64,000 nucleotides of DNA from Desulfosarcina widdelii. GTDB taxonomy: Bacteria > Desulfobacterota > Desulfobacteria > Desulfobacterales > Desulfosarcinaceae. The position numbers and the translations under genes were made by a program. The stretch is taken from positions 3,224,001 to 3,288,000 of the forward strand of contig NZ_AP021875.1 of assembly GCF_009688965.1 (NCBI RefSeq), in the 5' to 3' direction. The notes under the pieces were generated by a model. The model worked only from the letters and a program-made list of their open reading frames with translations, did no database searches and was not told the DNA's origin. This document shows, in pieces, positions 38,411 to 46,470 of the stretch. The first letter of the stretch is position 1. Each line of letters begins with the position of its first letter.

Positions 38411-39583
38411 CTATGCATGGCGGTGGTCAGGAAAGGTGCGGTGGTACAGGCGGGTGAGTTCAAGGGGAGAGAAGGCCGTTCTTTTTCTCAGGGACTCGTC
38501 CTGGACCACCGAAAGCAACCTTCGGGTTTCATCGTCATTCAGAACCACACCAGCTTGTTTCATGAGATGTCGGATCACGCTGGTTCCGCTATACCGCCCC
38601 ACCACCAACCGGGAACGCTTATGCCCCACAGTCTCGGGGGAAAACGGCTGATAGGAGGACGGGTCTTTCAACAGGGCCGCACAGTGGATACCCGATTCAT
38701 GGGTGAAAACCGCTTCGCCCACAACGGGTCGGTCCGGCGCAATCTTACGGTTGGTGATCCGGGCTACCCATTGGCAGACCGTTGCCAATCGGCGTGTATC
38801 GACCGACGAAGATCGATTCTCAAGGGTTTTGGCCGCTACAGCCACCTGCTCCAATGCCGCGTTGCCGGCCCGCTCGCCGAGTCCGTTGACCGTTACGCTG
38901 ACCGCCTGTGCCCCTGCCTCGATGGCGCTGACCGCATTGGCCGTCGCCATTCCCAGATCGTTGTGGCCGTGAAATTCAAGTGAGGTTTTCCCCAGCAAAG
39001 GAATCAGCCGTCGGACCAGTTCGGTGACATGGAAAGGGCGGGTCAGGCCGACGGTGTCGGCGATGCGCACCCGGTGCGCACCGCAAGCGGATGCCATGCA
39101 GATGAAGGTGTTGAGAAAACCGGGATCTGCCCGAAAGGCGTCCTGTGCACCCACGGACACCAGTTGGAATCGCCCCAGCGCCGATGGTATCAGATTGCAA
39201 AGCTGTTCCTGAACCCACCTTTGAGTTTTTCCCATGGCCTGTAAAAGGACCGACGAGACCGGAAAGCTGATGTGGACCCCCGCGGTTCCGGTTTCTGCAG
39301 CCATGTCGATATCTTTTTGGACGGCCCGGCACCAGCTTGTGAGAAGAGCGGAAGGGTTCAAGGCAACCATGGCGCGTATATCGCGGCAGGCCGAGTGCCC
39401 CATGGCCGGGATGCCGACTTCCAGCTCGTCCACACCAGCGTCGTCCAACAGGCGAACGAGTGCCAGCTTCTCGGCGGTGCGAAACGCCACACCGGGAGCC
39501 TGTTCTCCGTCGCGCAGGGTTGTGTCGATGATCCACACCCGCCCGCTATCGGAAAAACCGTTAATCTGGCCTTGTTTTTCCAT
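38411..39583 (-). CDS. nifV: homocitrate synthase NifV
   Basis: 390-aa enzyme condensing acetyl-CoA and 2-oxoglutarate to homocitrate, the organic ligand of FeMo-cofactor. The TIM-barrel start [18 protein letters not shown], the metal ligands in [20 protein letters not shown] and [16 protein letters not shown] identify the family; the nif context and [13 protein letters not shown] separate it from LeuA. ATG 39583 is chosen over a TTG four codons earlier. It is the last gene of the nif operon, 95 bp after a small unknown gene. Confidence 0.93.
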   Translation of the reverse strand: MEKQGQINGFSDSGRVWIIDTTLRDGEQAPGVAFRTAEKLALVRLLDDAGVDELEVGIPAMGHSACRDIRAMVALNPSALLTSWCRAVQKDIDMAAETGTAGVHISFPVSSVLLQAMGKTQRWVQEQLCNLIPSALGRFQLVSVGAQDAFRADPGFLNTFICMASACGAHRVRIADTVGLTRPFHVTELVRRLIPLLGKTSLEFHGHNDLGMATANAVSAIEAGAQAVSVTVNGLGERAGNAALEQVAVAAKTLENRSSSVDTRRLATVCQWVARITNRKIAPDRPVVGEAVFTHESGIHCAALLKDPSSYQPFSPETVGHKRSRLVVGRYSGTSVIRHLMKQAGVVLNDDETRRLLSVVQDESLRKRTAFSPLELTRLYHRTFPDHRHA

Positions 39584-39678
39584 CTTTAAGTCCAAGGACC
39601 GGGTGCCCCCTTTCGATTAAAAAGCACCGCTGTTTTCGGCCTTGGCTGCCGGATCCGGAACAGCACATTTTTTCCCGA

Positions 39679-39930
39679 TTATTTTGCATCGCCTGAACTC
39701 AGTGTACGGATAGATTCGATCTTGTCCAGGTCGTAATACGTGTTGGCCGTGGTTCCGTCGGGTTCGGTCTCGGTGAGGCGCACGAACTTTTCGTTTAAAA
39801 AGAGGACGGCGGTTTCGTAAATCTTGCCTTCGTTGATCTGCAACCGAAGCCCCTTGCGCAGCTTGCGCGACATGGTGCCGTGCAGGGGCATGGATGCATA
39901 TTCAAAAATCTTTTCCCAGGTTGATTTCAT
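39679..39930 (-). CDS. hypothetical protein in nif operon, 83 aa
   Basis: Small soluble protein starting MKSTWEKIFEYASMPLHG, with a predicted mixed helix/strand body (LQINEGKIYETAVLFLNEKF, VRLTETEPDGTTANTYYDL). I know no family for it and it has no cysteines. It lies between the HEPN-like gene (29 bp upstream) and nifV in the same direction, so it is very likely expressed with the nif genes. The arrangement suggests a regulatory or accessory role, but nothing in the sequence says which. Confidence 0.7.
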   Translation of the reverse strand: MKSTWEKIFEYASMPLHGTMSRKLRKGLRLQINEGKIYETAVLFLNEKFVRLTETEPDGTTANTYYDLDKIESIRTLSSGDAK

Positions 39931-39959
39931 TTTTCATTCTCCAAAGAATCTGTTTACAA

Positions 39960-40382
39960 TTATGCCACCGCGGACGCCGGCCGGTTTTGCGGAACATGTT
40001 GATCGACGAACTCGGCCACTTCCTTGCCCACGGACAGGATCTCACGGATCGCATTGTCTCCCGGCGGCTCACGATGCTCCACGGTCAAGGCGCACATATG
40101 GTCGATACTTTCGATCTGCCGAATCCGGTCGGCCATTTCAGGGTCCAGGGGACATACCGCCGACAAGGATTCCACCAGCCCGGACAGGGTATTGTCTACC
40201 GGCATTTGATGGTGGTAGTGGGCCAATCCCACGATGAGTTTTTCAATGGCCATGGCGGCCAGTTGGAAAATCAGTTCGTTATTGAACACTGCGGGGCGGG
40301 AGACGCCTTTACTGGCGGTCTTCAGATATTCTCGTCCGGCCTGAATAAAGTCCTGCCAACCGCTGATGGATTGAATCTGCAT
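39960..40382 (-). CDS. HEPN-like helical protein in nif operon, 140 aa
   Basis: All-helical protein. The region FNNELIFQLAAMAIEKLIVGLAHYHHQMP followed by DNTLSGLVESL has the spacing of a HEPN domain (helix, AxEK, long loop, then helices), though the catalytic RX4-6H motif is not evident. The rest (EMADRIRQIESIDHMCALTV) is also helical. It is placed 41 bp after the ferredoxin gene and 29 bp before the next unknown gene in the nif operon. The family call is tentative; the expression context is firm. Confidence 0.65.
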   Translation of the reverse strand: MQIQSISGWQDFIQAGREYLKTASKGVSRPAVFNNELIFQLAAMAIEKLIVGLAHYHHQMPVDNTLSGLVESLSAVCPLDPEMADRIRQIESIDHMCALTVEHREPPGDNAIREILSVGKEVAEFVDQHVPQNRPASAVA

Positions 40383-40423
40383 GGGGCCTCTTCTTTTGCT
40401 GCGGGGGTGCCCGGCAACTGTTG

Positions 40424-40729
40424 TCAGGCGATCAGAAGATTGTCGACCACCTCTCCGTCTTCCAAAGCATCTAAAATCTCGTCGACCGTGTCCTCGCTTT
40501 CCACACCTCCGTACCAGTGCCCCATGGGGTACACCACCATCACCGGCCCATGGTCACAGGCCTTCATGCATCCAGTACTGGTAATCTGGGCGTTTAGCCC
40601 ACGATCGAGGATTTCGTTTTCGATGTAAGGCAAAAGGTCCGTGGCGCCCTTTTTATTGCAAACGCCTTTTGGATCGCCGCCGGCGCGGAAACTTGCACAG
40701 ACAAAAATGTGGTATTCGGGTTTTTCCAT
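40424..40729 (-). CDS. thioredoxin-like [2Fe-2S] ferredoxin
   Basis: 101-aa protein of the Shethna/thioredoxin-like ferredoxin group. The N-terminal Cys pair spans HIFVCASFRAGGDPKGVC and the second pair is in TSTGCMKACDHGPVMVVYP, giving C-X(12)-C and C-X(3)-C, the family pattern for a 2Fe-2S cluster. It ends with an acidic tail (DEILDALEDGEVVD). It lies between nifB and the HEPN-like gene, so it may supply electrons to cofactor assembly. The start is ATG 40729 or a TTG two codons earlier with GGAG 5 nt upstream. Confidence 0.88.
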   Translation of the reverse strand: MEKPEYHIFVCASFRAGGDPKGVCNKKGATDLLPYIENEILDRGLNAQITSTGCMKACDHGPVMVVYPMGHWYGGVESEDTVDEILDALEDGEVVDNLLIA

Positions 40730-40793
40730 TTTCAATTGTTCTCCATGTTTTGATCGATTCGTAAAAAGCGATTCCGGGCGTTTACCGTGAGCA

Positions 40794-42056
40794 TCACATA
40801 CACCCCATTCCCGCCATGGGATGCTGCTTGTTGCAGGCCTCGATATCCCGCCGGACCATGAAGTTCATGCTGTAGCCCTCGAAAACGGCTTCGGCGGCCT
40901 CTTCGATCATGCCGTCCAGTTCCAGAATATCGATCTTCTTTTTGCTCAGCACACGGCGGGGATTATCGCCGATACCGGCAACCATCAACGCCCTGCAATC
41001 GCTGAGCAGTTTACCAAGATCCTCCCAGCGCTGCAGACCGCCGCCCGGTTCGGGCGTCTTACGGGCTTCGACGAAATAAATCTCGCCATCGTCCCGGCGC
41101 CCATAGATCAACAGCTCTTCGGCCTTGCCGAGCTTCTGATTGACCAGGACACCTTCCAGGCTGGCCACCGCCACGTAAGGTCGCGTCTCGCCTAATATTT
41201 CGGGAAGTTGGGCGCATTCCTGCAGCTTCTCGTTGACTGCGCAACCGTTTTCCTGACCCATGATTCCCACTGCATCAGCTCGGCAGCGTTTGCAGTGGTA
41301 CATCTGGGGGATATGCCGGGCCGCCTTTTTACGGATCGCGGTAACAACCTCCTTGGACGGTTCTTCCAAATTAGCGAATTTGGCGCCCGCGTTGGGATAA
41401 AAAGGAATGCAGTTGAGAATGTCCACCCGCAAATCAGCCATCTTCTCGGCCACCGACTCGATGTGGGTTTCGTTGACACCCGGCACGATAATAGTGTTGA
41501 CCTTGGTGGTGACGTTTTTCTCCTTGAGGCGGATAATGGCTTCGAGCTGTTTTTCCAGCAGGACATCGAAGCCGGCCCTGGGCCCCAGCACCTTTTTGCC
41601 GTGGCGGACAAAAGCGTACAATTGGGAGCCGATTTCAGAATCGATTGCATTCAGGGTTATGGTAACATGGCTGACATTCAGTTCGGCCAGTTCGTCGATA
41701 TACGGACCGATACCCAGTCCGTTTGTCGCAAGGCAAAGGATCATCTCGGGGTAACGTTTTCTCGTCAGCCGCAGCGTCTCCATGGTTTCGTCGGGGTTGG
41801 CGAACGGGTCCCCCGGCCCTGCAATGCCTACGACCGAGATGTTTTTCACTTCCTCCAATACATATTCGAGATAGGCCATGGCCTGATGCGGGGTCAGGAC
41901 TGCACTGGTTACGCCGGGCCGGCTTTCGTTCACGCAGTCGTATTTGCGATCACAGTAGTTGCATTGAATATTGCAGCGGGGCGCCACGGGAAGGTGCACC
42001 CTTCCGTATTTACCTCTCATCTTGGCATTGAAACAGGGGTGGTGTTCTATATTCAT
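40794..42056 (-). CDS. nifB: FeMo-cofactor biosynthesis radical SAM protein NifB (with C-terminal NifX-like domain)
   Basis: 420 aa. NifB builds the carbide-containing 8Fe core (NifB-co) of nitrogenase cofactor. The radical SAM motif is CX3CX2C at C28, C32 and C35 (RCNIQCNYCDRKYDC), preceded by the NifB signature HPCFNAKMRGKYGRVHLPVA, and GIAGPGDPFAN follows. Further cysteines for the auxiliary clusters occur in MYHCKRCRADAVG. The last 120 residues (PYVAVASLEGVLVNQKLGKA onward) form a NifX/NafY-like cofactor-binding domain, which may replace a separate nifX gene, absent here. A 136-bp gap separates it from nifN. Confidence 0.96.
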   Translation of the reverse strand: MNIEHHPCFNAKMRGKYGRVHLPVAPRCNIQCNYCDRKYDCVNESRPGVTSAVLTPHQAMAYLEYVLEEVKNISVVGIAGPGDPFANPDETMETLRLTRKRYPEMILCLATNGLGIGPYIDELAELNVSHVTITLNAIDSEIGSQLYAFVRHGKKVLGPRAGFDVLLEKQLEAIIRLKEKNVTTKVNTIIVPGVNETHIESVAEKMADLRVDILNCIPFYPNAGAKFANLEEPSKEVVTAIRKKAARHIPQMYHCKRCRADAVGIMGQENGCAVNEKLQECAQLPEILGETRPYVAVASLEGVLVNQKLGKAEELLIYGRRDDGEIYFVEARKTPEPGGGLQRWEDLGKLLSDCRALMVAGIGDNPRRVLSKKKIDILELDGMIEEAAEAVFEGYSMNFMVRRDIEACNKQHPMAGMGCM

Positions 42057-42192
42057 GATTTCCGATTCCTAATTTCTGGTTTAGGGTTTATCGTTCAAGG
42101 TTCAGAGTTGAGAAAGATACGGATTGGTCGGGGCTGGAAGCCGCTCCAACAATCCCTTAATTCCTGAATCCAGAATTGATTCTCCATCAACC

Positions 42193-43557
42193 CTACATAT
42201 AGAAGTACCCTACGGCCGACGAATCCTGCTTGGACGCAATAATCGTGTTGGTAATGGTATCGAAGAGTTGCTGGGCGCCGCGGTACCCCACATGTACGAT
42301 TCTCGCCCCTCCCATGCGGTCGTGAATCGGAAAACCGATGCGAATCAGCGGTTTTTGCATTTCCCTGGCAATTTTGTAGCCCTTGCTGTTGCCGATTAGG
42401 AAATCAGGATTGACCTTTCTGGCGGCCTTGCCGATCTCGACGAAATCGACACCTTCCATGACCTGGATCTGTTTCTCATCGAAATCGGCAACAACCTGAC
42501 GCAGCTTCGCCTCGAGGTGGCCGCTTTTCCCGCCCGATGCACAAAGGGCGGGAACAACGCCGATCTCCGACAAAAAGGAGGTTATGCCGATGACCAGATC
42601 CTCTTCTCCGTAAACCACGGCGCGTGCCTCGAAAACATACTTGTGTCCGTCCGCGTATGCGTCGATAAGGCGCGCACGTTCCTGATGATACTTTTCCGGA
42701 ATGGGCCTGCCGGTGCTGGCTGCAAGGCAATCGAACAAAACATCCGTCTCCTTAATGCCGATGGGCATTCCGATACCGTAATTGGGGATGCCAAATTTTT
42801 CGGACAACAACTTCCCCGCGCTTTTCGTTTCGGACAGAACCCTTCCCAATTCAATGCTCGCCAGGGCATCGCCCATGGCGGTGATCCGTTTGACAGGCGC
42901 CCCCCCCTGGGGAATTTTATGGTACTGGGTCCACATGGGACCGTCGAGGGTTTGCGAGTAGTCGGGCAGCATGTTGCAGGGAATGCCGAAATCGTCGAAG
43001 ATCTCCTGGAAATGTCGGTAGTCGGCCGGCGACAGCATACCGGGGAAAAAATTGATGCCTGCATCCGGGCGGTCTTGCTTTTCGGCCAGGGCGTCGACCG
43101 TGGCCTTAACCGCTGCGTGGAAACCGTCCACATGAGTTCCCGAATAACTGGGAGTGGAAACGGAAACAATTGCCGGACGGTTGCCATCGGCGTTGTTGCG
43201 GGCATAACTCTTTACAATCGACTCCACGTCGTCACCGATCGTCTCGCTCAGGCAGGTCGTCCCGATCCCGATCAAGGCCGGTCGATACTGCTGGATGAGG
43301 TTGTCTATGGCCAGTTTCAAATTGGCGCCGCCGCCGAACACCGCGGTTTCTTCGGTAAAATTGGAAGAGGCAATATCCACCGGTTCGTTGAAATGGCTGA
43401 TCAGATAGCGGCGAATGTAGGTGGAGCATCCCTGGGACCCGTGCAGCAGGGGCACGGTGTTTTCGATTCCTCTGAAAACCAGTGAGGCTCCAAGCGGACT
43501 GCAAAGCTTGCAGGCATTGCTTGTGGCCTTGTATTCGACTTTTTCCTGGGTTTTCAT
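42193..43557 (-). CDS. nifN: nitrogenase cofactor scaffold subunit NifN
   Basis: 454-aa NifK homologue that forms the NifEN complex maturing NifB-co into FeMo-cofactor. It has ACKLCSPLGASLVFRGIENT, LLHGSQGCSTYIRRYLISHF, SNFTEETAVFGGGANLK and TTCLSETIGDDVESI. Cluster-binding Cys residues match NifN rather than NifK, and gene order (after nifE, before nifB) agrees. GAGGTGA precedes the ATG. It starts 12 bp after the nifE stop codon, so translation is likely coupled. Confidence 0.94.
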   Translation of the reverse strand: MKTQEKVEYKATSNACKLCSPLGASLVFRGIENTVPLLHGSQGCSTYIRRYLISHFNEPVDIASSNFTEETAVFGGGANLKLAIDNLIQQYRPALIGIGTTCLSETIGDDVESIVKSYARNNADGNRPAIVSVSTPSYSGTHVDGFHAAVKATVDALAEKQDRPDAGINFFPGMLSPADYRHFQEIFDDFGIPCNMLPDYSQTLDGPMWTQYHKIPQGGAPVKRITAMGDALASIELGRVLSETKSAGKLLSEKFGIPNYGIGMPIGIKETDVLFDCLAASTGRPIPEKYHQERARLIDAYADGHKYVFEARAVVYGEEDLVIGITSFLSEIGVVPALCASGGKSGHLEAKLRQVVADFDEKQIQVMEGVDFVEIGKAARKVNPDFLIGNSKGYKIAREMQKPLIRIGFPIHDRMGGARIVHVGYRGAQQLFDTITNTIIASKQDSSAVGYFYM

Positions 43558-43569
43558 TGTTTCGTCACC

Positions 43570-44928
43570 TCAATTCTCTATGGTCTTCCGGGGAGCAAAC
43601 TGCCAAACCGGACTGGTAACGGAGGCATAGACTTCTCTGGCAAAGTTGATCATGCCGCCATACCCGGCCAAAGAGAGCTTGCGCTCGTGGTTGTGATCGC
43701 AAAAACCGATTCCCAGTTTGAACGCCATGGGTCTTTCCTTGACACCGCCGACGAAAAGCGACACCCCTTTTTCGATACTGTACTTGGAAAGCTCGACGGG
43801 GTTGGCATCGTCCACGATTACGGTGCCGTCGTCGCACATATCCCTGAGCACCTGGTAATCCTCCTTGGTGCCCGTTTGCGAACCCGCCAACACGACATCC
43901 ATCCCCAGGGTCCGCAACTGCTTGATCATGGAAAAGGCCTTGAATGCGCCGCCCACGTAAATCGCGGCTTTTTTGCCTTTGAGTTTCTGCTTGTATTGCT
44001 TGAGGATCGGGTAGACCTTTTTGACCTCCTCACGCACCAGGGCCTGGGTCCGCTGCATGATCTCGGGGCAGGTGTCCTTGAAATGCTCAGCCACATCGTA
44101 AAGGGCCTTGGACATATCCTCGATACCAAAATATGAAACCCGGATGAAGGGGGTGCCGTAACGCTCAAGCATGTGCTGCGCCAGATGGATCACCGAGCCC
44201 GAGCATTGCACCACGTTGAGGGCGGCGCCATGGGACCGTTTAATGTTCTCGACGCGGCCGTCCCCCGTAAAAACGGAGACCACCTCTATCCCCATCCGTT
44301 CGTAGTAGTCCCGGATGATCCAGGCCTCGCCGGCAATATTGAATTCGCCCATGATATTGATGCTGAGCGGGCCGACATCTTTGACTGATCCGGTGCCGAC
44401 AAGGTTGGCCATGGCATCGCAGGCCGCCTTGTAGCCGTCTTTTTTCGTTCCCTTGAAGCCTTCCGAATGGACCGGCAGAACGGGGATGCCTTTTTCCTGC
44501 GACGCCTTCTTGCAGATGGCGTCAATATCGTCGCCGATCAATCCGACAATGCAGGTCGCGTAGACAAAGGCGGCCTTGGGCTTGTATGTGTCAATGAGCG
44601 TATCCAAGGCGCTGGCCAGCTTCTTCTCGCCACCGAAAATGATATCCTTCTCCTGAAGATCCGTGGAAAAACTCATTCGGTGTAACTGGGGTCCGGATGA
44701 AAGCGCACCACGGATATCCCAGGTGTAGGAGGCGCAGCCAATGGGGCCATGGATCAGATGAAGCGCATCGGCAATGGGATACAGCACCACTCGTGATCCG
44801 CAGAACACGCATGCCCGCTGGCTGATGGAGCCGGCCAGACTCTTTTTCTCGCAGGACATATCAAAATCTTGACTGCCCTTTTGATAGATCTGCTGTTCCC
44901 TGCCTTTTAATATGGAGATGGATGACAT
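43570..44928 (-). CDS. nifE: nitrogenase cofactor scaffold subunit NifE
   Basis: 452-aa NifD homologue, partner of NifN. Signatures are CEKKSLAGSISQRACVFCGS, HGPIGCASYTWDIRG, ATCIVGLIGDDIDAICKKA and VQCSGSVIHLAQHMLERYG. ATG 44928 is chosen because AAAGGAAC lies 5-12 nt upstream. The frame is open 36 codons further, but that extension is the translation of the repeat tract between nifK and nifE and encodes an artificial Pro/Ser/Asp-rich peptide. Confidence 0.95.
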   Translation of the reverse strand: MSSISILKGREQQIYQKGSQDFDMSCEKKSLAGSISQRACVFCGSRVVLYPIADALHLIHGPIGCASYTWDIRGALSSGPQLHRMSFSTDLQEKDIIFGGEKKLASALDTLIDTYKPKAAFVYATCIVGLIGDDIDAICKKASQEKGIPVLPVHSEGFKGTKKDGYKAACDAMANLVGTGSVKDVGPLSINIMGEFNIAGEAWIIRDYYERMGIEVVSVFTGDGRVENIKRSHGAALNVVQCSGSVIHLAQHMLERYGTPFIRVSYFGIEDMSKALYDVAEHFKDTCPEIMQRTQALVREEVKKVYPILKQYKQKLKGKKAAIYVGGAFKAFSMIKQLRTLGMDVVLAGSQTGTKEDYQVLRDMCDDGTVIVDDANPVELSKYSIEKGVSLFVGGVKERPMAFKLGIGFCDHNHERKLSLAGYGGMINFAREVYASVTSPVWQFAPRKTIEN

Positions 44929-44940
44929 GGCTGTTCCTTT

Positions 44941-45076
44941 GTTATCGGATGTCGGAGGTCTGAGGTCGGATGACGGATGTCCGAGGCCGGATGGCGGATA
45001 TCCGATTTCTGTTCTCAGACCTCTGGCTTCCGTCATTTGAGTTCTGACCTCGGGCCTCAGTCCTCCGATCTCTGTC
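44941..45076. repeat. degenerate TCGGATGTC-type repeat tract with inverted halves, nifK-nifE gap
   Basis: The left half (44945-45005) has units such as CGGATGTCGGAGGTCTGAGG, GGATGACGG and GAGGCCGGATGG. The right half (45006-45075) carries the same style of units in the opposite strand sense (TCAGACCTCTGG, CTGACCTCGGGCCTCAG). GTCGGAGGTCTGAGGTC at 44951-44967 can pair with GGCCTCAGTCCTCCGAT at 45053-45069 with few mismatches, so the transcript could fold into a long hairpin between nifK and nifE. Confidence 0.65.
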
Positions 45077-46453
45077 TTACATCACCAGTTCGAATTCGAT
45101 TTCAGAGGAATCCCGGTCCTGGCGGTCCATCAGGGCATCCAGGATCTTTTCCAGCAGCCGCATTGCGCCCTTGTATCCCACCGTGGGAAAATAGCTGTGG
45201 CCAATACGGTCTAAAATCGGGAACCCGTGCCGGATAAAGGGGATATCCTCATCCCGCGAAATATATTTGACATAGGTATTGCCGATAAGCAGATCCACCG
45301 GCTCGTTTTTCACCCACTGGTGGAACAGCATCATGTCGCCGCCGCTTTTCACATTCACTTCGCAGGGAAGATCAGCGGTGAGTTCCTGGATCCGCTTTTC
45401 GAATTTCTTGTCCCTGGTACCGGTGAGTACGTGAATCGGCAGCATGTCGATGTCGATCAGAAATTCGGTGAGCGCTTCCAGTTGATCGGGATCACCCACC
45501 AGACCGACCTTTTTGTGATAAAAATAGGCCTGCATGTCGGTGATGATATCCAGCAACTGACCGCGCTCCAGATTCAATGAATCCGGAACCGTAACCCCGG
45601 CCATTTGTCTCATGGCGTCCACGAACCGGTCGGTGGCTTTCAGACCGATGGGCAGATCCAGGATTTTGCAGGGCACCTTGAATTTCGCGTCCAACGCCAG
45701 GGCCGCCGGTTCGGATGCCAGACGCCCAAGACCGATGGTTCCCCGGCTGCTCCCGGTTTTTTTCAATTGATCGACGGTGACGCCACCTTTGGGATACATG
45801 GTGAACTTGCCGGTCTGGGGTCCGTTGAGCACATTTTCCGTATCGGGAAACAGGATCGAGTTGACCCCCATCTCGGTTGCGATCCGTTTGATCTCCTTCA
45901 TGTCCGAAGGCTCTACCCAGCCGGGGATCAAGTTGAGGCACTTCTCCCTGTGACCGTTGCCGGTCGCGAAATACTCGACCATGGCCTTGGTCATGTTGGC
46001 AAAACCGGTTACATGGGACCCAACGTAGCTGGGGGTATTGGCATGGAGCACGTATTTTCCCTCCGGAATCTTGCCGTCGGCTTCTGCCTTGCCGAAAATC
46101 TGGGGGATGTCGTCTCCGATGGTTTCCGACAGACAGGTGGTGTGCACGGCGATGACGTCCGGGTTGTATACGGTGAAGATATTGTTGATCGCCTGCAAAA
46201 GGTTGGCCTGGCCGCCGAAAACGGAGGCCCCTTCGGTAAAGGAACTGGTGGCCGCCAGGACCGGCTCTTTGTAGTGCCTTGTCAATGTGGACCGGTGATA
46301 GGCATAGCAGCCCTGGGAACCATGGCTGTGCGGAAGGCAGCCGTGAATCCCCAAAGAGGCGTACATGGCCCCGATGGGCTGGCAAGTTTTGGCCGGATTG
46401 ACGGTCAACGCCTTGCGCTCGGATATTTCCTTGGGTGTATGTCGCAGTAACAT
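45077..46453 (-). CDS. nifK: nitrogenase MoFe protein beta subunit NifK
   Basis: 458 aa, the short form without the N-terminal extension of aerobic diazotrophs, as in anaerobes. P-cluster ligands are visible in KTCQPIGAMYASLGI, HGSQGCYAYHRSTLTRHY and TTCLSETIGDDIPQI. SFTEGASVFGGQANL and the C-terminal FPTVGYKGAMRLLEKI are further family marks. GAGAGGAAAG precedes the ATG. It is 17 bp after nifD. No anfG/vnfG-like delta gene lies between, so this is a Mo-type enzyme. Confidence 0.97.
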   Translation of the reverse strand: MLLRHTPKEISERKALTVNPAKTCQPIGAMYASLGIHGCLPHSHGSQGCYAYHRSTLTRHYKEPVLAATSSFTEGASVFGGQANLLQAINNIFTVYNPDVIAVHTTCLSETIGDDIPQIFGKAEADGKIPEGKYVLHANTPSYVGSHVTGFANMTKAMVEYFATGNGHREKCLNLIPGWVEPSDMKEIKRIATEMGVNSILFPDTENVLNGPQTGKFTMYPKGGVTVDQLKKTGSSRGTIGLGRLASEPAALALDAKFKVPCKILDLPIGLKATDRFVDAMRQMAGVTVPDSLNLERGQLLDIITDMQAYFYHKKVGLVGDPDQLEALTEFLIDIDMLPIHVLTGTRDKKFEKRIQELTADLPCEVNVKSGGDMMLFHQWVKNEPVDLLIGNTYVKYISRDEDIPFIRHGFPILDRIGHSYFPTVGYKGAMRLLEKILDALMDRQDRDSSEIEFELVM

Positions 46454-46470
46454 ATTTACTTTCCTCTCAA

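Noticed and set aside
44929..45036. N-terminal extension of NifE
   Set aside because: The 36 codons translate the repeat tract; the ATG at 44928 has a good ribosome-binding site and matches normal NifE length.
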